This document shows positions 33,160-45,399 of a stretch of 64,000 nt of DNA, one piece after another (the stretch's first letter is position 1; each line of letters starts with the position of its first letter). Made by a program: the position numbers and the translations under genes. The stretch spans positions 531,296,313 to 531,360,312 of the forward strand of contig NC_090448.1 in NCBI RefSeq assembly GCF_031143425.1. Direction: 5' to 3'. The stretch is from Pleurodeles waltl (Eukaryota > Chordata > Amphibia > Caudata > Salamandridae). Below the pieces are notes generated by a model. The model was not told the DNA's origin. It saw only the letters and a list, made by a program, of their open reading frames with translations, and ran no database searches.

Positions 33160-33420
33160 AAGGGTATTTTGTCCACCAAAAAGATTGAAAACTTGCAACG
33201 GTCAGAGATCTAAGCTTTTTTTAAATCTCACAGGATATTTCTAATGCTACAGCTTCCAGAAGGAAGCAATTTCTTGTTCTCCATCCTCAACTAAAATCTA
33301 TGAGTGCTAGATATGGACTAGTACGCCTATGGTTCTTCAAGATCACATATAAAGGAGAGCCTTACACCTTCAAAGACTCTGCTTGATAGCAAGACTTCAT
33401 CAGACATCGAGCTGGGATCT
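33160..33420 (+). pseudogene. L1 ORF1 C-terminal-domain remnant
   Basis: In one frame it reads ISQDISNATASRRKQFL followed by LKSMSARYGLVRLWFFK and ITYKGEPYTFKD, with one stop near 33210. That is the usual end of L1 ORF1 proteins: a DLS-x-T-xxRR/K-x-F helix, then YR/YG..P/F and a final T-x-x-G. ORF1 binds LINE RNA as a chaperone. The coiled-coil and RRM parts are absent. Confidence 0.6.
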
Positions 33421-34040
33421 AACTTTATTACCAGACAGTGATTCTTTTCATGTTAACGATTTATTTTAATGATAACTAATATGTTATTTCTTCCTAATGG
33501 TTATCTTTATTCAGTTGTCCATTAACTACGTTTTTGTTTCTCTTTTCCTTTTGTTTCAGCAGTTTATTGTGGTGTAGATTCCCATTTCCTATCTCCATAT
33601 CTCACATCCTTTTTGTTTTCAGTCTGCAGATACACACTGACGTTTCTCTGCGTTTAATGGTAGTCTGCAGACATTTATTGGGTCATACCTGTGTTTGGTC
33701 ATATGTATCACTTCATGTTATTTTCATTACATCTGTTGTCTTGCGTATTATTTTTGTAGAGGGAAAGACCATTCCGTCTGCTTTAGGTGTTTTGTATCCC
33801 CTACATCCTTCGAAGTGTTCCCATCAATTTTCACTTGCAAATCAAGGAACGTGCTTCCTGTGTTGCCATCCAGGTTTTTAGCTAACATGATGGGGGATAT
33901 TCTCCTCCTCAATTCTCTGCTTTTTTCTTATCAGTATTCTAAATTTACACTTTTCTTTTTCTATATCTTTTCCATCTGTTCAGTAATGTTTTATGAATTA
34001 TTCTTACTGAGTCAAAAGTTGTCATTTGTCAACACCTACA

Positions 34041-37000
34041 ATGGGCCCTAGAATTCTTACATGGAATGTAAAGGGTTTAAAGCCAAAATGAAATGTCATT
34101 GTGCCCTATCCCATCTGTCTATGCTACAGTGTGAACTTGCATTACTTCAAGAAACACATCTCTTTGAAATAGATGTCAATAAGTTAAAAAGACACTGGGG
34201 TGGTGTATTTGTTTCTCCAATTGTTTCCAATAAGAATGGTGTGTTTATACTTTGTCACAAACATTTAACTATATCATTAATTTCCCAAGAACACAATTCT
34301 GAGGGTCATTGAATATTTGTAACTATCAAAATTAATGACACTACTTTTGCAATAATTAATACATGTAGTCCTATTCATCCTGACCCAGACTTTTGGAGAG
34401 CAATATCCCAAATATTCTCTGAACATTCTATGGAAAATTATCTCTTGGGTGGAAATGGTAATCAGCTGGTGGGTCCATTTCTTGGCAGAAACTCCTTAGC
34501 TAGATTTGTCCAGCACAAAGCTCTTAAGGTTTTTACAAATACCATTTTGCAAAACTCTCTATGGTATTCCTGGAGATTATTTAACCCAGACCTTAAAGAA
34601 TTCTCATTTTACTCAGCTACTCATAATTCCCAAACTAAAATGGATGCTATTTTCTTCTCCAAAAAGAAAAATGCAGTGAAGCAAATCACTCCCATCTTGC
34701 CTGACATAAAGAAGTTGGAACTCATTTATTATATTTCTAAAAATAATAAAAAGGATCTAGATGCATTGATGGCAGCTAAGCTACAGTTTCCTAAATTTAC
34801 TATAGAGAAAAATTGTGGAACTCTTCTAGAATGAATGCTAGATACTATGGTGGTAACATTAGGTCTGGGTCCTTCTTGGCTAATTATTGAGAATATACAC
34901 AAGATAAATCAGCTGTGAAATCTATTACCAGTGAATTTGGTATCAAGGTGTTCCGATAGTCTGATGTTGCAGCTTGTTTTGCAAATTATTATCAAAATCT
35001 CTACTCTTCTGAGACTATCCTTTTGGAACAGCTCATTGACTCTTAGTTTTCCAAGTTTAAGATTAGAAGATCATGCTCTAATAATTTGTCTTCTTTTGAA
35101 CAACAACTAAAAATTGGAGAACTATACTGGACGGTTAAACCTCTTCCGACAAGTAACGCACTGTGTCCAGATAGCTTTACTGTGGAATGTGATCACCATT
35201 TCTCAAAAAGTTATTTAAATGAATTAATCATTTCTCTCTTATAATTATTTCCGTGGATTCTTTTACAAAAGCCATGATATGACTCAGACTCTTGAAGAAC
35301 TAGCACTTGACTGTCTGTAAAAACGTATCTCTCTGATCAACACAGACTGTAAGATATTTGCCAAAGCAATGACTCTTAGATTTATAAGCATGATGTCAGA
35401 CTTAGTTGACCTTTAACAATCCAGTTCTCTTAAAAAACAGGAACATAGCAGTTAATTCTCCAACCTTCCTGAATAGTAATAATAAAGTGCATAAAATAGA
35501 AGACTCTCTTGTGACACTTACCCTCAATGCAGAAAATGTGATTGATAGAGTTAACTGTCAATTTCTCATGGCAAAGTTAAAATGGCATTGTTTTGATCCT
35601 AAATGTTTTGAGCTCATATCTTTATTGTATTCTGTGCCTTGGACATCTGTTCTAATCAAAGGTATACAAGTCCCTACTTCCCCCTTAATAGGGGAACTAG
35701 ACAGGGAGGACCCTTATCTCCAGTGTTACTTATTCCTGCTTAAGAACTATTCCTATATCAATAAACATATTCTGACAGATTCTTAGGATGCAAAGTTAAA
35801 GATATGCATGTTACACTTACTGCTTATGAACTCGATAGGCTTCTATTTGTTGCAAAACCAGAACTGTCCATTCTAAAATTCTTCACTGAATTAAAATTAT
35901 AGTCTGAAATTTTGGGATACAAATTAAAATTAGTTAGGTCCGAGGTCAAACCTTTAAACAAATACTGCGTAAAAAGCTATATGTGGATGCAGGTTTGTCT
36001 TGGAATTCTACTAGAATGAAATGTCTGGGCACATTGTATTACAACACTTTTAGGGATACCCTAAGAATTAATATAGGTGAATTGTCCTAAAAGCCTAGCT
36101 TTATTTCTTTTCTGGTGGGGTCGCTTGGACACCATCAAGATAATGTTCCTTCCTATTGTAAACTTTTTCTTATGATGTTACCTGAGAAAAAAAATCCAAA
36201 GGGTTTTTGTCATTATAGATAAAATACTCTCCATGTTTTGTAGGAAGAAGCCTAGAATTTCTTTCAACAGATTAAAGCTCCCTGAGACATTTGTAGGTGT
36301 TAATTTTCAAAATGTCTCCACATATCATAGAGCTTTTGAAATAAAATAAATACAGTGTTTTCTGTTGGATTCAACTAACAACATCTATAACTTATAGTTT
36401 CATCTGAAGATGGCTAAAAATTTATTTTTTCTCACAAACATTATTTTATGTCTAACCAGGCCCCTAAGTTTTGGTTGCTACCAGCTTTGCTGTCTTCTTG
36501 TTCTGTATTAAAGCCTTATGTTCTTTCCACTGTACCTCTTTTTGACCAATTGCTTAGCAGCCCACATTGGTATGATAAAGAAAAACTGAAAGAGATTATT
36601 GTGAAAGTCATGGCTGGATAAGTGTATCTTTATAATCTCCTAATTATTACAGGCTAACTTAATTATTACTTTTACAACTCATAAAGACTTCCTAATAAGA
36701 TGGTTAAGCAATATGAGGAACTGAAAACAATTCTTCAGACTGCACTTACATCTTTAACTTCCCCCATTAATGCTAACTCTAATTTACAAAGTGCTTGGAT
36801 TTCTATCACTATACATTCTAAAGCTGCAGTTATTTACAAATTAATCAGAATGCGCAGCTGCAACACATCTAAATTTAAAGTGAAGTATTATGGGAATCAG
36901 ATTTAGAATTTACATGACCTGTTTCATTATGGAATAAAATTTGTGCTGAAATAAATTTCACAGCTCGTTCTGCAAGTGTAACATAAACTTTATTTTTCTT

Positions 37001-37620
37001 CTACAATATGTTTTCCACTCCAGTACACTTATTCAAAGTTAAGCTCACTAAACAGGATACTTGTTGGAGTTGTAATTCTCAGTCAGGTGCATATGTACAC
37101 ATGTTTTTCTATGCCCAGCTGTCTCTGAATTCAGAGCTCTGTTGTGGAAGAGAGTTGATGGTGTAGCTAATGTTTCCACACCTTTTTTGCTGGATAAACT
37201 GTTTATGGGCAGAGCACATTGTGCAAGGTCATATAATAGCATGCTTGGTAAATTAGTCGATGTTCTTATAGCAATTGGTTTACAAGTTATTTCTTCCAGC
37301 TGGAAGTCTACAGACAATATTATCATTCAATGCTGGTGGAATTCAATATGCCCTAACCACATGTTGGGCATATTTAATTTGAACTCTCTTCAATTCACTG
37401 TTAAACGTAATATATTAGGCTCGCCACTTAACATTTTTTGTCCCTTAATGCTGTTATTAACACATTCTTGCTTTCCAGGAAGTAGCCACCTTTGTCAGAA
37501 TAATCACTCATATTTTTGGTGTTCATTTTTACATTGTCCTCAATTGATTATTGATTGCACTTTGTGTTATCTACTTTTTTATTATTATATATATTTGACT
37601 CTTTATTTATGTTCCTAACT
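34041..37620 (+). pseudogene. L1-like ORF2 (endonuclease and reverse transcriptase), broken
   Basis: Starts MGPRILTWNVKGLKAKMK-like at 34041 (ILTWNVKG is the endonuclease N-terminal motif), with ALLQETHLF at about 34141-34167 holding the catalytic Glu. The reverse transcriptase spans about 35100-36100. LNAENVIDRVNCQFLM near 35524-35571 corresponds to the A-FD-V motif. The active-site box is decayed, reading AYELDRLLFV near 35820 where YADD is expected. A C-terminal W-rich region runs to about 37620. Many stops and shifts. The encoded protein would nick target DNA and reverse-transcribe the LINE RNA; this copy cannot. Confidence 0.8.
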
Positions 37621-37895
37621 TTTCTCCATTCTTATTCTTTCTTTTTCTCTCTTCCTACATTTTCCTATTGTCTTTCTTTCTTTTTTCTCCTTTCTACATA
37701 AATATTTTGTTATGTGATGCCTCTTTGTAACTTACTCATCCTTTCTTTCTCTAGATTGAGTTATCGCTCTCGCCTACTATGGTTTCAAAAATTACAACAG
37801 AACCACATTGGCACTTATTGTACTTCCTTGTCATTATGCATCAATAAACAAATTAAACTAAAAAAAACAATATTCCAACTTGGACAGAGACAATA

Positions 37896-39080
37896 AATTC
37901 AGGTGCTAGATATTTTCAGTGAGCAACAATCCAATCCTACACATGAAATGTTTTATCAAAATGTTTTTTAATTTTGAGAGATGAATGCTATAACGTGCAG
38001 AATTAACATGTAGGCATTATAAAATCACTTTTTAAAATGGAAAGAAATATACCAGGCAGTCATAGCTACACGGATGAGGCTTGGATACCTGAAGCAGCTT
38101 TTTCTGAAAAACTGACATGGTTCAAGAAAGAGAAATGTTATGTTTTCAGCTTTCCCAACGGCATGTTTTTCATAATGCACAATAGTTGAATCAAAATGTT
38201 GCAGTTTAACCTTGCAAATCTTCTACTTACACAAAGAACACTGTAGACTAATTAAAAAACTCTCTCTTAGTGAGGTAATGTAGATTATACCTTAAAAAAC
38301 AATCTCTTAAACGCAGATGAATGGTGAGAACATGCAGAAGCCTTTACAATGTATTTGATAAAAATGTTTCACTCCACATTGCTGTCTGTGGACTATTGTT
38401 TTCCTGGTGAAAAAATTGAGTGATCCTGTTCCCAGGAGGGCATTGAAAGCTGATTGGCAGACAGAAGAACCCAGAACCAATGTGTTGCAAGAGATTAGAT
38501 TACACTGTCTATAACATCTGTAAGATTGCGTGTTACTAGAGTAAGTTACCTTACTGCCCTCATTACTTTCCCCTGTCTGAATCTATGCTGCTTATGATGA
38601 GACAACTGAGTTTCTTGAGCCTCTCTTTATGGGAAGTTCTGCTTTTACTGATGCTGATATCTGACACAGATGCTTTATGCTTTCATCTCTCTAACGGGAG
38701 CTCTTTATGGATTCTGAATGACACCTTTTTCCTCTTTTCCCCCAACCATCCTCATTCTTAGAATAGGGATTCTTTCCTTTATGGGACTCGCTTTATGCAT
38801 TGATTTAGTGATTGCTTATTTTGATTATCGACTAAAGTGGTGATTGATACTGATGATGTTTGATACTAACTCAATAAAGATGAGCTACCTAAAGATTTGA
38901 ATAATAAAGCATTTAAACTTACATCAACTTTCATTATAGAGAGAGAAAAAATTAAAATTATGATGATAAATTAATTGATGTATTCCTCCTGGTTAATCTC
39001 ATCTAACATCAAAGATCCATATGGCTTAGAAAGTGGGGATTTCTCACTGATGATTTGGTAAGCCTTACTTCATAAACTGA
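37896..39080 (+). other. Possible 5' LTR and leader of the endogenous retrovirus
   Basis: Lies between the L1 end and the first gag-like sequence. It has a CTCAATAAAGATGAGC polyadenylation-signal context at about 38870 and a C/T-rich block upstream, as expected for an LTR R/U5 region. Neither LTR end nor a primer site could be fixed. The partner LTR was not found. Confidence 0.3.
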
Positions 39081-42020
39081 TATTTAAACCGAGATCCCAG
39101 CTCCAGCAAAGTTGGTAGCAAGAGGACAGTTTAGGTTACGAGAAAGAGAAGCTGTAATAAATTGTGCTGACTTAGAGAGAAGCCCTTGCCCTATTGCCAA
39201 GAGCATGAACTCTGAAAATGTATGGGATGCTGTTTCGAAGGCAGTTGCAGAATTGGAGGTTATGCGTCACAATTGTTTTGGCTATTGAGGTTGTGTTCAA
39301 GGTTTGGTGTATGTGAGTTGGATGAATTGGTAAGGCTTCTGCGATTATTGTAAAGAAGTTGAAGAGGTTATCGGACTGAGAAGTAGTCTAAGATCCCAGA
39401 GGGTTGTTTTATGGTTTGCATGTCTGCTAAGGTTTTGTGGTGCAGGTCGTGAGCTACAGTCGACTGCACAATTGAGATAGGGACTGTAACAATTTATTGT
39501 GATTGTACTAATATTGATTGATGTTAGTGGAACCTAATGCACAAATGTGAAGCTGCATTGATTAGGGTTATTTCCCGTTGGTCGAGATTTCATTCGCGTG
39601 TATGAAAAATCTTTTTGAATGAGAGAAGTCAGAGGGTTTAAAAACCTAAATATTCTGTGTTGTTGAATTGCCTTTTTTTTTTTAGAGGAGCAGACAAAGA
39701 TTGTTATTTTGTGTTTACATAGATTAGTAGAATTGTGTGTCTATGAAAATTGTAAAGGAAGGTGAACTGCTGCAAGGAGTGAGGTGTTGAGTCATTTGTG
39801 CTGCTTTGGGATTGCTGGGTAGGTGTGAAACGGTTCACAGTGGTTAGATGGTCTGAGTGCAGAACTGCACTGAGATTGGAGGCCAGGCTTGCAAAGAAAC
39901 TGATGAATACGGAATAGAATCAAAACATTGAAGATTTGATTTACGTTGTTTCCCAAGTATTGAATTATTCCAAAGTTATGAAATGTTTCAAATCTTTCAA
40001 ATGTATTGGTGGAGGTGATGTGAAAATTCCAGTATGAGAAGGAGAAGAGGTACCTCCTGAGTGCAGACCAGCACATTATACTGCAAGAAATATAGGATTA
40101 CATATATGTTTGTGGCTTTGTCAATGGTGCAAGATCACTGAAAATGAAGGTCCTTTGAGTTTCCAGCTATATGGTACATTTTAATTGAGAATTATTGATA
40201 TGTTGAAGGAATAGCTTCATTAATGAAGCCACCACCTAGACCTACACAGTATGAAGCATTAAATGTTGGATAGGAAGTTGCACATGCAAAGTTGAGAGAG
40301 AAATATCAGAATAAGGCAAGGAGAACAGTGCGTAATTATGCAGATGCTCAATGGGATGAATAACTGCAGAGATGAAAAGTTGTGGTTGAGGGGGGCAGAC
40401 TGCACCCAGCAATTACTAATGAGAAATCTGAGAAACCAAAACAAATCAAAAGGCTGGGGAAATAAAAAAGGAAATGATGAACAAAATCAGACTCCAAAAA
40501 TGGTTAAGGGGATAAACTTTCAGATGCATTATTGGCTGCATGTCCACCACCTCATGTGGCCCCTGTTACAAATACTGATTGGACATATAACGTGACACTG
40601 GCTACTGCCCCGTTGATCCGAATTTGATTCAAATTGAAAGACCATTACAAATGACACAGTCTGTTCTGACACAGCCTGTTGTACAATCTGTTATACCTAA
40701 TATTGTGCCTGAACGAGTTGAAAATGTTCCTTCAGTGATGCCTTCAGGTGTTACTGTTTCAATTGTGACTGTACCAGCACCTGTTCCTAGAGTTATAACA
40801 GCACATCAGAGATTCTCACAGCAACTGCTCTAATTAATATTGTCCCAAATACTGTAGTTTAAGGAGCTGTTAGAGGAGCACCTGCAACAGGGTTCATCCT
40901 GACATCGCAGAATACACAAATTGTTGCTGGGACACCACCACAAACTGTTCATTCATTGATGGAAAGGAGAAGGATTGTCCTTATGACACCACTAGCACAA
41001 GGCAAGACAAATTTATTTCAAAATGAGATTTTCCCCCATGGTTTGAAGAAGCCACAGAGCACATAAAGACAGAGAAGGCAGGAAGACAAAGTACACAGGA
41101 GATAAAGAAGGAAAGACCATTAAATGCTCAAGATTAAAAATCGAGCTAGAAGAAATAAGTGGAAGTTGTTTAGATCTTGAACACGTGAATCAATACAAAG
41201 AAAAAGAGCTGATTTATTTGAGCAAAGAAATTACCAGGCATGCAGTGGCTACACATGACAAATTAACTGAATTGGCCAAAAAATATGACATTGATCTTTC
41301 AAAAGGTGTCCAATTGCAGAAAAGTTTCAGGGCACAATTGGATGATGAAGCTATTTAGTCAATACTTTCTTCAGGAATGAGATTGCACACTACTGAATTA
41401 GTAAAATGCATTCACAAATTAAGAGATTTTGAAAAACTAGGGGGCAAAGGGGCAAAGAAACATGAAAAGTGGTGCAGAAAGGTTGTCAGAATCAACTGTT
41501 TGCAGGGAATCCTGGTGGAATGCAAGGTGTTGATTTTCAAGCTGGAGTCTAGGGTGTTCAGGGAGTTGTGATGGTTCTACAGGGAGAAAGTCTAAAAGTT
41601 CCAGTTGATCCAAATTCTGATGTAGATGTTGCAATGGTGAGGGAAATGACTCCTTATCATTTTTGTAACAAAATATGGCATTGGTAGAAGGAATATAGGT
41701 TGAATCGCATTAGAATGAGTGTTAATAACCAAATGCAAGAAGGAAACGAGATGCAGATGTAGAAAGTACCCATTCAGAAAATGCAATTGCCAATGCAGAC
41801 ACAGGTTCCAATGATGCAGGTCCACGAGTCCCGATGGCTTCACAAAATATGGGCAACCCCAGAATTAATGTGGATCAGATGTCAAGAGCAAACTCATACC
41901 CATTCCAGAATCAGAATCAGAACCCATTTCAACAGTTCCCTATGTTGGACAGCAAGAGCTTTGACTCTGACAATTCACAATGACGGGGCCTGAGGGAGGA
42001 GGCAGATTGCACACTTGGCC
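39081..42020 (+). pseudogene. Retroviral gag region, decayed
   Basis: Short stretches in shifting frames look like Gag. A charged segment near 39110-39260 has LRERE and AVAELEVMRHN. TQYEALNVG near 40238-40270 is followed by KLREKYQNKA and NYADAQWDE. A long segment rich in Pro, Val and Gln lies at 40600-40900. PVDPNSDVDVAMVREMTPYHF occurs near 41600-41660, shortened here by the many stops around it. Gag would form the particle core. Assignment rests on position before the protease and on general character. Confidence 0.45.
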
Positions 42021-42029
42021 CAGTCTTGG

Positions 42030-42395
42030 AAGTAGACCACAGTGGACTCTTTGTAGAGGGTGAGTTAAATGGCATCCACCTGTCATTTCACTTTGACACG
42101 GGAGCAAAGATTAGCTGAAGTCCTAGACCTATCCCTCTTGGGAATGAAGATCCCAGTTGAAGGAGTTATAAACAGATCACAAATCCAGTTACAGAAGATG
42201 TTCCTGTAAAAATCGGTTCATTTGAAGGAAAACACCGGTTAGTGGTGTGTGATTTGAGTCCTGTGAACCTGATAGGAAGAGATTTGTTATTCAAGTTAAA
42301 TTGCACAATTTACTGTACACCGGATGGTGTCAAGTTTCAAACACATGATGAGGATGTCACATTTAAACTGGCCCAGCAAGAAGCTGTAGGACTGT
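42030..42395 (+). pseudogene. Retroviral aspartic protease
   Basis: FHFDTGAK at about 42089-42112 carries the catalytic aspartate. VNLIGRDLLFKL at about 42265-42300 is the conserved flap-side motif of retroviral proteases (G-R-D/N-L). Their spacing fits one protease monomer. A stop and at least one frameshift lie between them. The enzyme would mature the polyproteins; this copy is broken. Confidence 0.65.
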
Positions 42396-43235
42396 ACCAA
42401 TGAGGACAGTAGAGTTGCTCCCTGATTTGAGAGAGACATTGAAACCATAAGTATGGGATCTTACAGGGAAAGACCTCAGACTAATCAAAGGTCTAGAACC
42501 ATTCCATATAACAGTAAAGCCAAATGCTATTCTTCTGAGAGCATCACCATACAATTTGCCCCTAGGGACAGTGGCAGGAATCTTGAGGGAGATTGTTGGG
42601 AGCCCTTGTAACTCACCTACAGTGGTCTTACAGAAACCCAACGGTAAACATAGAGTAGTGCAAACTCTCTGAAACACTTATGACATTGTTGTTCATGTTG
42701 TGCATTGGTACCTATACAGCCACCATCATTTTCTAAATTCTGTGCATTGCAGGATGGTGCACCCTTGTGGATCTCTGCCAGGCCTTCTTTTTCATCCCAT
42801 TGTATGAAGACAGTCAGTTCTTGTGCTCTTTCGTTTTCGGTTTTCGCATGGTGCCAAGTTCCACAATGGTATACTGAGAGTCCTTCCATTTTTAATCAGA
42901 TCTTGAAGAACAATTTTGAGTTTCTACAGATGCCTTGTGATTCAGTTCTTGTGCAATACATCAATTACCTACTTGTGGCATTGAGCACTAGAGAAGCTTG
43001 CAAGCACGATACAAGCATTGCTCAATCACCTAGCTGAGAATGGACATAAAGGGTCTCTGATAAACTGCAATACGGTCAAAAAGAATTTCAATACTTGGGG
43101 CATTTAGTTGAAAATGGAAGGAGAAAGGCATCCCAAGAGAGAATAGAACCAACTTTGAGAACCAATCCACCTAAAACACAGAAAAAAGTCAGAATGTTCT
43201 GGGAATGATTGGCTGCTGTAGATAGTGAATACTAA
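42396..43235 (+). pseudogene. Retroviral reverse transcriptase, 5' part
   Basis: PYNLPLGTVAGILREIVG (about 42548-42601) and SPTVVLQKPNGKHRVVQTL (about 42616-42670) are the first blocks of a retroviral polymerase, followed by LVDLCQAFFFIPL in a shifted frame. ESPSIFNQILKNN is near 42872-42910. The active-site box near 42955 reads QYINYLL where QYIDDLL is expected, so both metal-binding aspartates are replaced. The thumb side reaches about 43215 and is cut by the Harbinger element at 43236. Confidence 0.78.
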
Positions 43236-43262
43236 GGCCCTCATTACAACCCTGGCGGTCAG
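43236..43262 (+). repeat. Left terminal inverted repeat of Harbinger
   Basis: GCCCTCATTACAAC matches the inverted right end, followed by CTGGCGGT against TTGGCGGT. The next 200 bp are rich in GGCGG/CCGCC inverted motifs, likely transposase or Myb-protein binding sites. Confidence 0.85.
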
Positions 43263-43563
43263 TGGTAAAGCGGCGGTAAAACCGCCAACAGGCCGGAGGT
43301 AAAAAAAATGGAATTGTGACCATGGCGGAAAAAGCCAACATAGATAGCCACTTTAACACTCCGTCTGCCACGGCGGTACAAACAAACAGAATGGCGGTCA
43401 CCGCCATCAGACAGGCCGAAGATAATGTACCGTCCACACTATTATGAGAGGCCAATCCGCCACCTTTTCCGGGGTGGATTCAACGCGAACAAAAACACAG
43501 CGGAAACAGGACTTGGAAGGGGAAACACTCACCTCTACACAACCCACGAGGAACCAGGATGCC

Positions 43564-43646
43564 ATGGAGCCAGAACTCCAAATCCTCCCTGCGATTGTCT
43601 TCCTGCTCCTCTACCAGGAGCACGAATGACGGCGGCGACGACCACG
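43564..43646 (+). pseudogene. Candidate first exon of the Harbinger transposase
   Basis: ATG at 43564 opens MEPELQILPAIVFLLLYQEHE, then an in-frame TGA (43627-43629; probably from CGA) and an arginine-rich RRRRP stretch before a consensus donor CACG|GTGAGTAC at 43646/43647. The next matching acceptor is TCTCATCCATAG|GG at 47457/47458. The 3.8-kb intron would contain Myb-like gene 1. Exon use is inferred from splice signals only, and the continuing exon-2 frame also contains a TAG before the methionine at 47531. Confidence 0.5.
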
Positions 43647-44074
43647 GTGAGTACTGCACCTACAACACAGGGGAGGGGGGAGGGAAAATAGAGTGACACA
43701 CACATGCAACACCCCACCCCCACCCACAACAACATACACACAAATACATGCTGCAACATTACATTTACACCTCCTCAGCCCCCCCTGGAAGAACGCAAGG
43801 ACAAAAGGAAATGATTGTAACCATTGTAAACAAGATTTATCCATTAGTCAAAAATGTATATACACTATAAACAATTATGTACACCAAGCATTCAAGTCCA
43901 GGTACTGCACCTATATAGTCCGTGGACCACTGGGCCCAAAATGCATGGGCGAGGCCCACACTCGATACCCGATCAAAACGGAGAGAACACTGCAGGGGCA
44001 TCAGATCGAAATAAAACAGGCACCTCAGGGGGAAGGGAAGGGGGGGCACCTCAGCCAGATGAGTGCACGACGCC

Positions 44075-44276
44075 AGCTCCACGAGGGGGATCAATTCCCA
44101 CTGCTTTATCCTGGGGAGTGCAAAGCCACAGTCTCTCAAGTCTCTCCAGTGGGTGGGTTGCCCACTGGTTTATCCTGGGGAGTGCAAAGCCACAGTCACT
44201 CAAGTCTCTCCAGTGGGTGGGTTGCCCACTGCTTTCTCCTGGGGAGTGCAAAGCCACAGACTCTCAAGTGGATAAC
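44075..44276. repeat. 61-bp tandem repeat, three copies
   Basis: Units read TATCCTGGGGAGTGCAAAGC, then CACAGTCTCTCAAGTCTC, then TCCAGTGGGTGGGTTGCCCA, starting near 44105, 44171 and 44236. It sits at the head of the 74-bp array and shares the CCACTGG motif with it. Confidence 0.85.
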
Positions 44277-45395
44277 AGTCTCCACTGGTTCTGGAGGGGG
44301 CTTTGTGCCCAGAGTGCTTCATCCTGCCAAGGACAGAGGTAGTGGATGTCTTTCTCCACTAGTTCTGGACAGGGGATTTGTGCCCAGAGTGCTTAATCCT
44401 GCCAAGGACCGAGGTAGTGGATGTGATACTCCACTGGTTCTGGAGTGGGCTTTGTGCCCAGAGTGCTTCATCCTGCCAAGGACAGAGGTAGTGGATGTCT
44501 TTCTCCACTGGTTCTGGAGGGGGCTTTGTGCCCAGAGTGCTTCATCCTGCCAAGGACAGAGGTAGTGGATGTGATACTCCACTGGTTCTGGAGGGGGCTT
44601 TGTGCTCAGAGTGCTTCATCCTGCCAAGGACAGGGTAGTGGATGTCTTTCTCCACTGGTTCTGGAGGGGGTTTTGTGCCCAGAGTGCTTCATCCTGCCAA
44701 GGACAGAGGTAGTGGATGTGATACTCCACTGGTTCCTGGAGGGTGCTTTGTGCCCAGAGTGCTTCATCCTGCCAAGGACAGAGGTAGTGGATGTCTTTCT
44801 TCACTGGTTCTGGAGGGGGCTTTGTGCCCAGAGTGCTTCATCCTGCCAAGGACAGAGGTAGTGGATGTGATACTCCACTGGTTCTGGAGGGGGCTTTGGG
44901 CCCAGAGTGCTTCATCCTGCCAAGGACAGAGGTAGTGGATGTCTTTCTCCACTGGTTCTGGAGGGGGTTTTGTGCCCAGAGTGCTTCATCCTGCCAAGGA
45001 CAGAGGTAGCAGATGTCTTTCTCCACTGGTTCTGGAGGGGACTTTGTGCCCAGAGTGCTTCATCCTGCCAAGGACAGAGGTAGTGGATGTCTTTCTCCAC
45101 TGGTTCTGGAGAGGCTTTGTGCCCAGGGTGCTTCATCCTGCCAAGAACAGAGGTAGTGGATGTGATACTCCACTGGTTCTGGAGGGGGCTTTGGGCCCAG
45201 AGTGCTTCATCCTGCCAAGGACAGAGGTAGTGGATGTCTTTCTCCACTGGTTCTGGAGGGGGTTTTGTGCCCAGAGTGCTTCATCCTGCCAAGGACAGAG
45301 GTAGCGGATGTCTTTCTCCACTGCTTCTGGAGGGGACTTTGTGCCCAGAGTGCTTCATCCTGCCAAGGACTGAGGTAGTGGATGTGAATCTCCAC
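44277..45395. repeat. 74-bp tandem array, about 15 units in two alternating types
   Basis: Each unit holds TCCACTGGTTCTGGAGGGGG, CTTTGTGCCCAGAGTGCTTC, ATCCTGCCAAGGACAGAGG and TAGTGGATGT. The junction after GATGT is either CTTTCTC or GATACTC, alternating strictly in the first nine units. The unit length is not a multiple of three, so the open frames seen on both strands are artefacts. The array lies in the Harbinger transposase intron and overlaps the 3' end of Myb-like gene 1. Confidence 0.93.
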
Positions 45396-45399
45396 TGAC

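Larger units (their letters stand above)
33056..37895 (+). mobile_element. L1-like LINE, 5'-truncated and decayed
   Basis: An ORF1 C-terminal remnant (33160-33420) is followed by a 0.6-kb inter-frame region and a near-complete ORF2 (34041 to about 37620) with its 3' untranslated end near AATAAACAAATTAAACTAAAA. Layout and motifs are those of L1/Tx1-type LINEs. It lies directly after the broken integrase of D and so probably inserted into it. The 5' end is missing. No target duplication could be defined. Confidence 0.78.

Noticed and set aside
44277..45395. CRISPR-like array of repeats
   Set aside because: Units are contiguous with no unique spacers, the setting is a eukaryotic transposon intron, and no cas-like gene is present.
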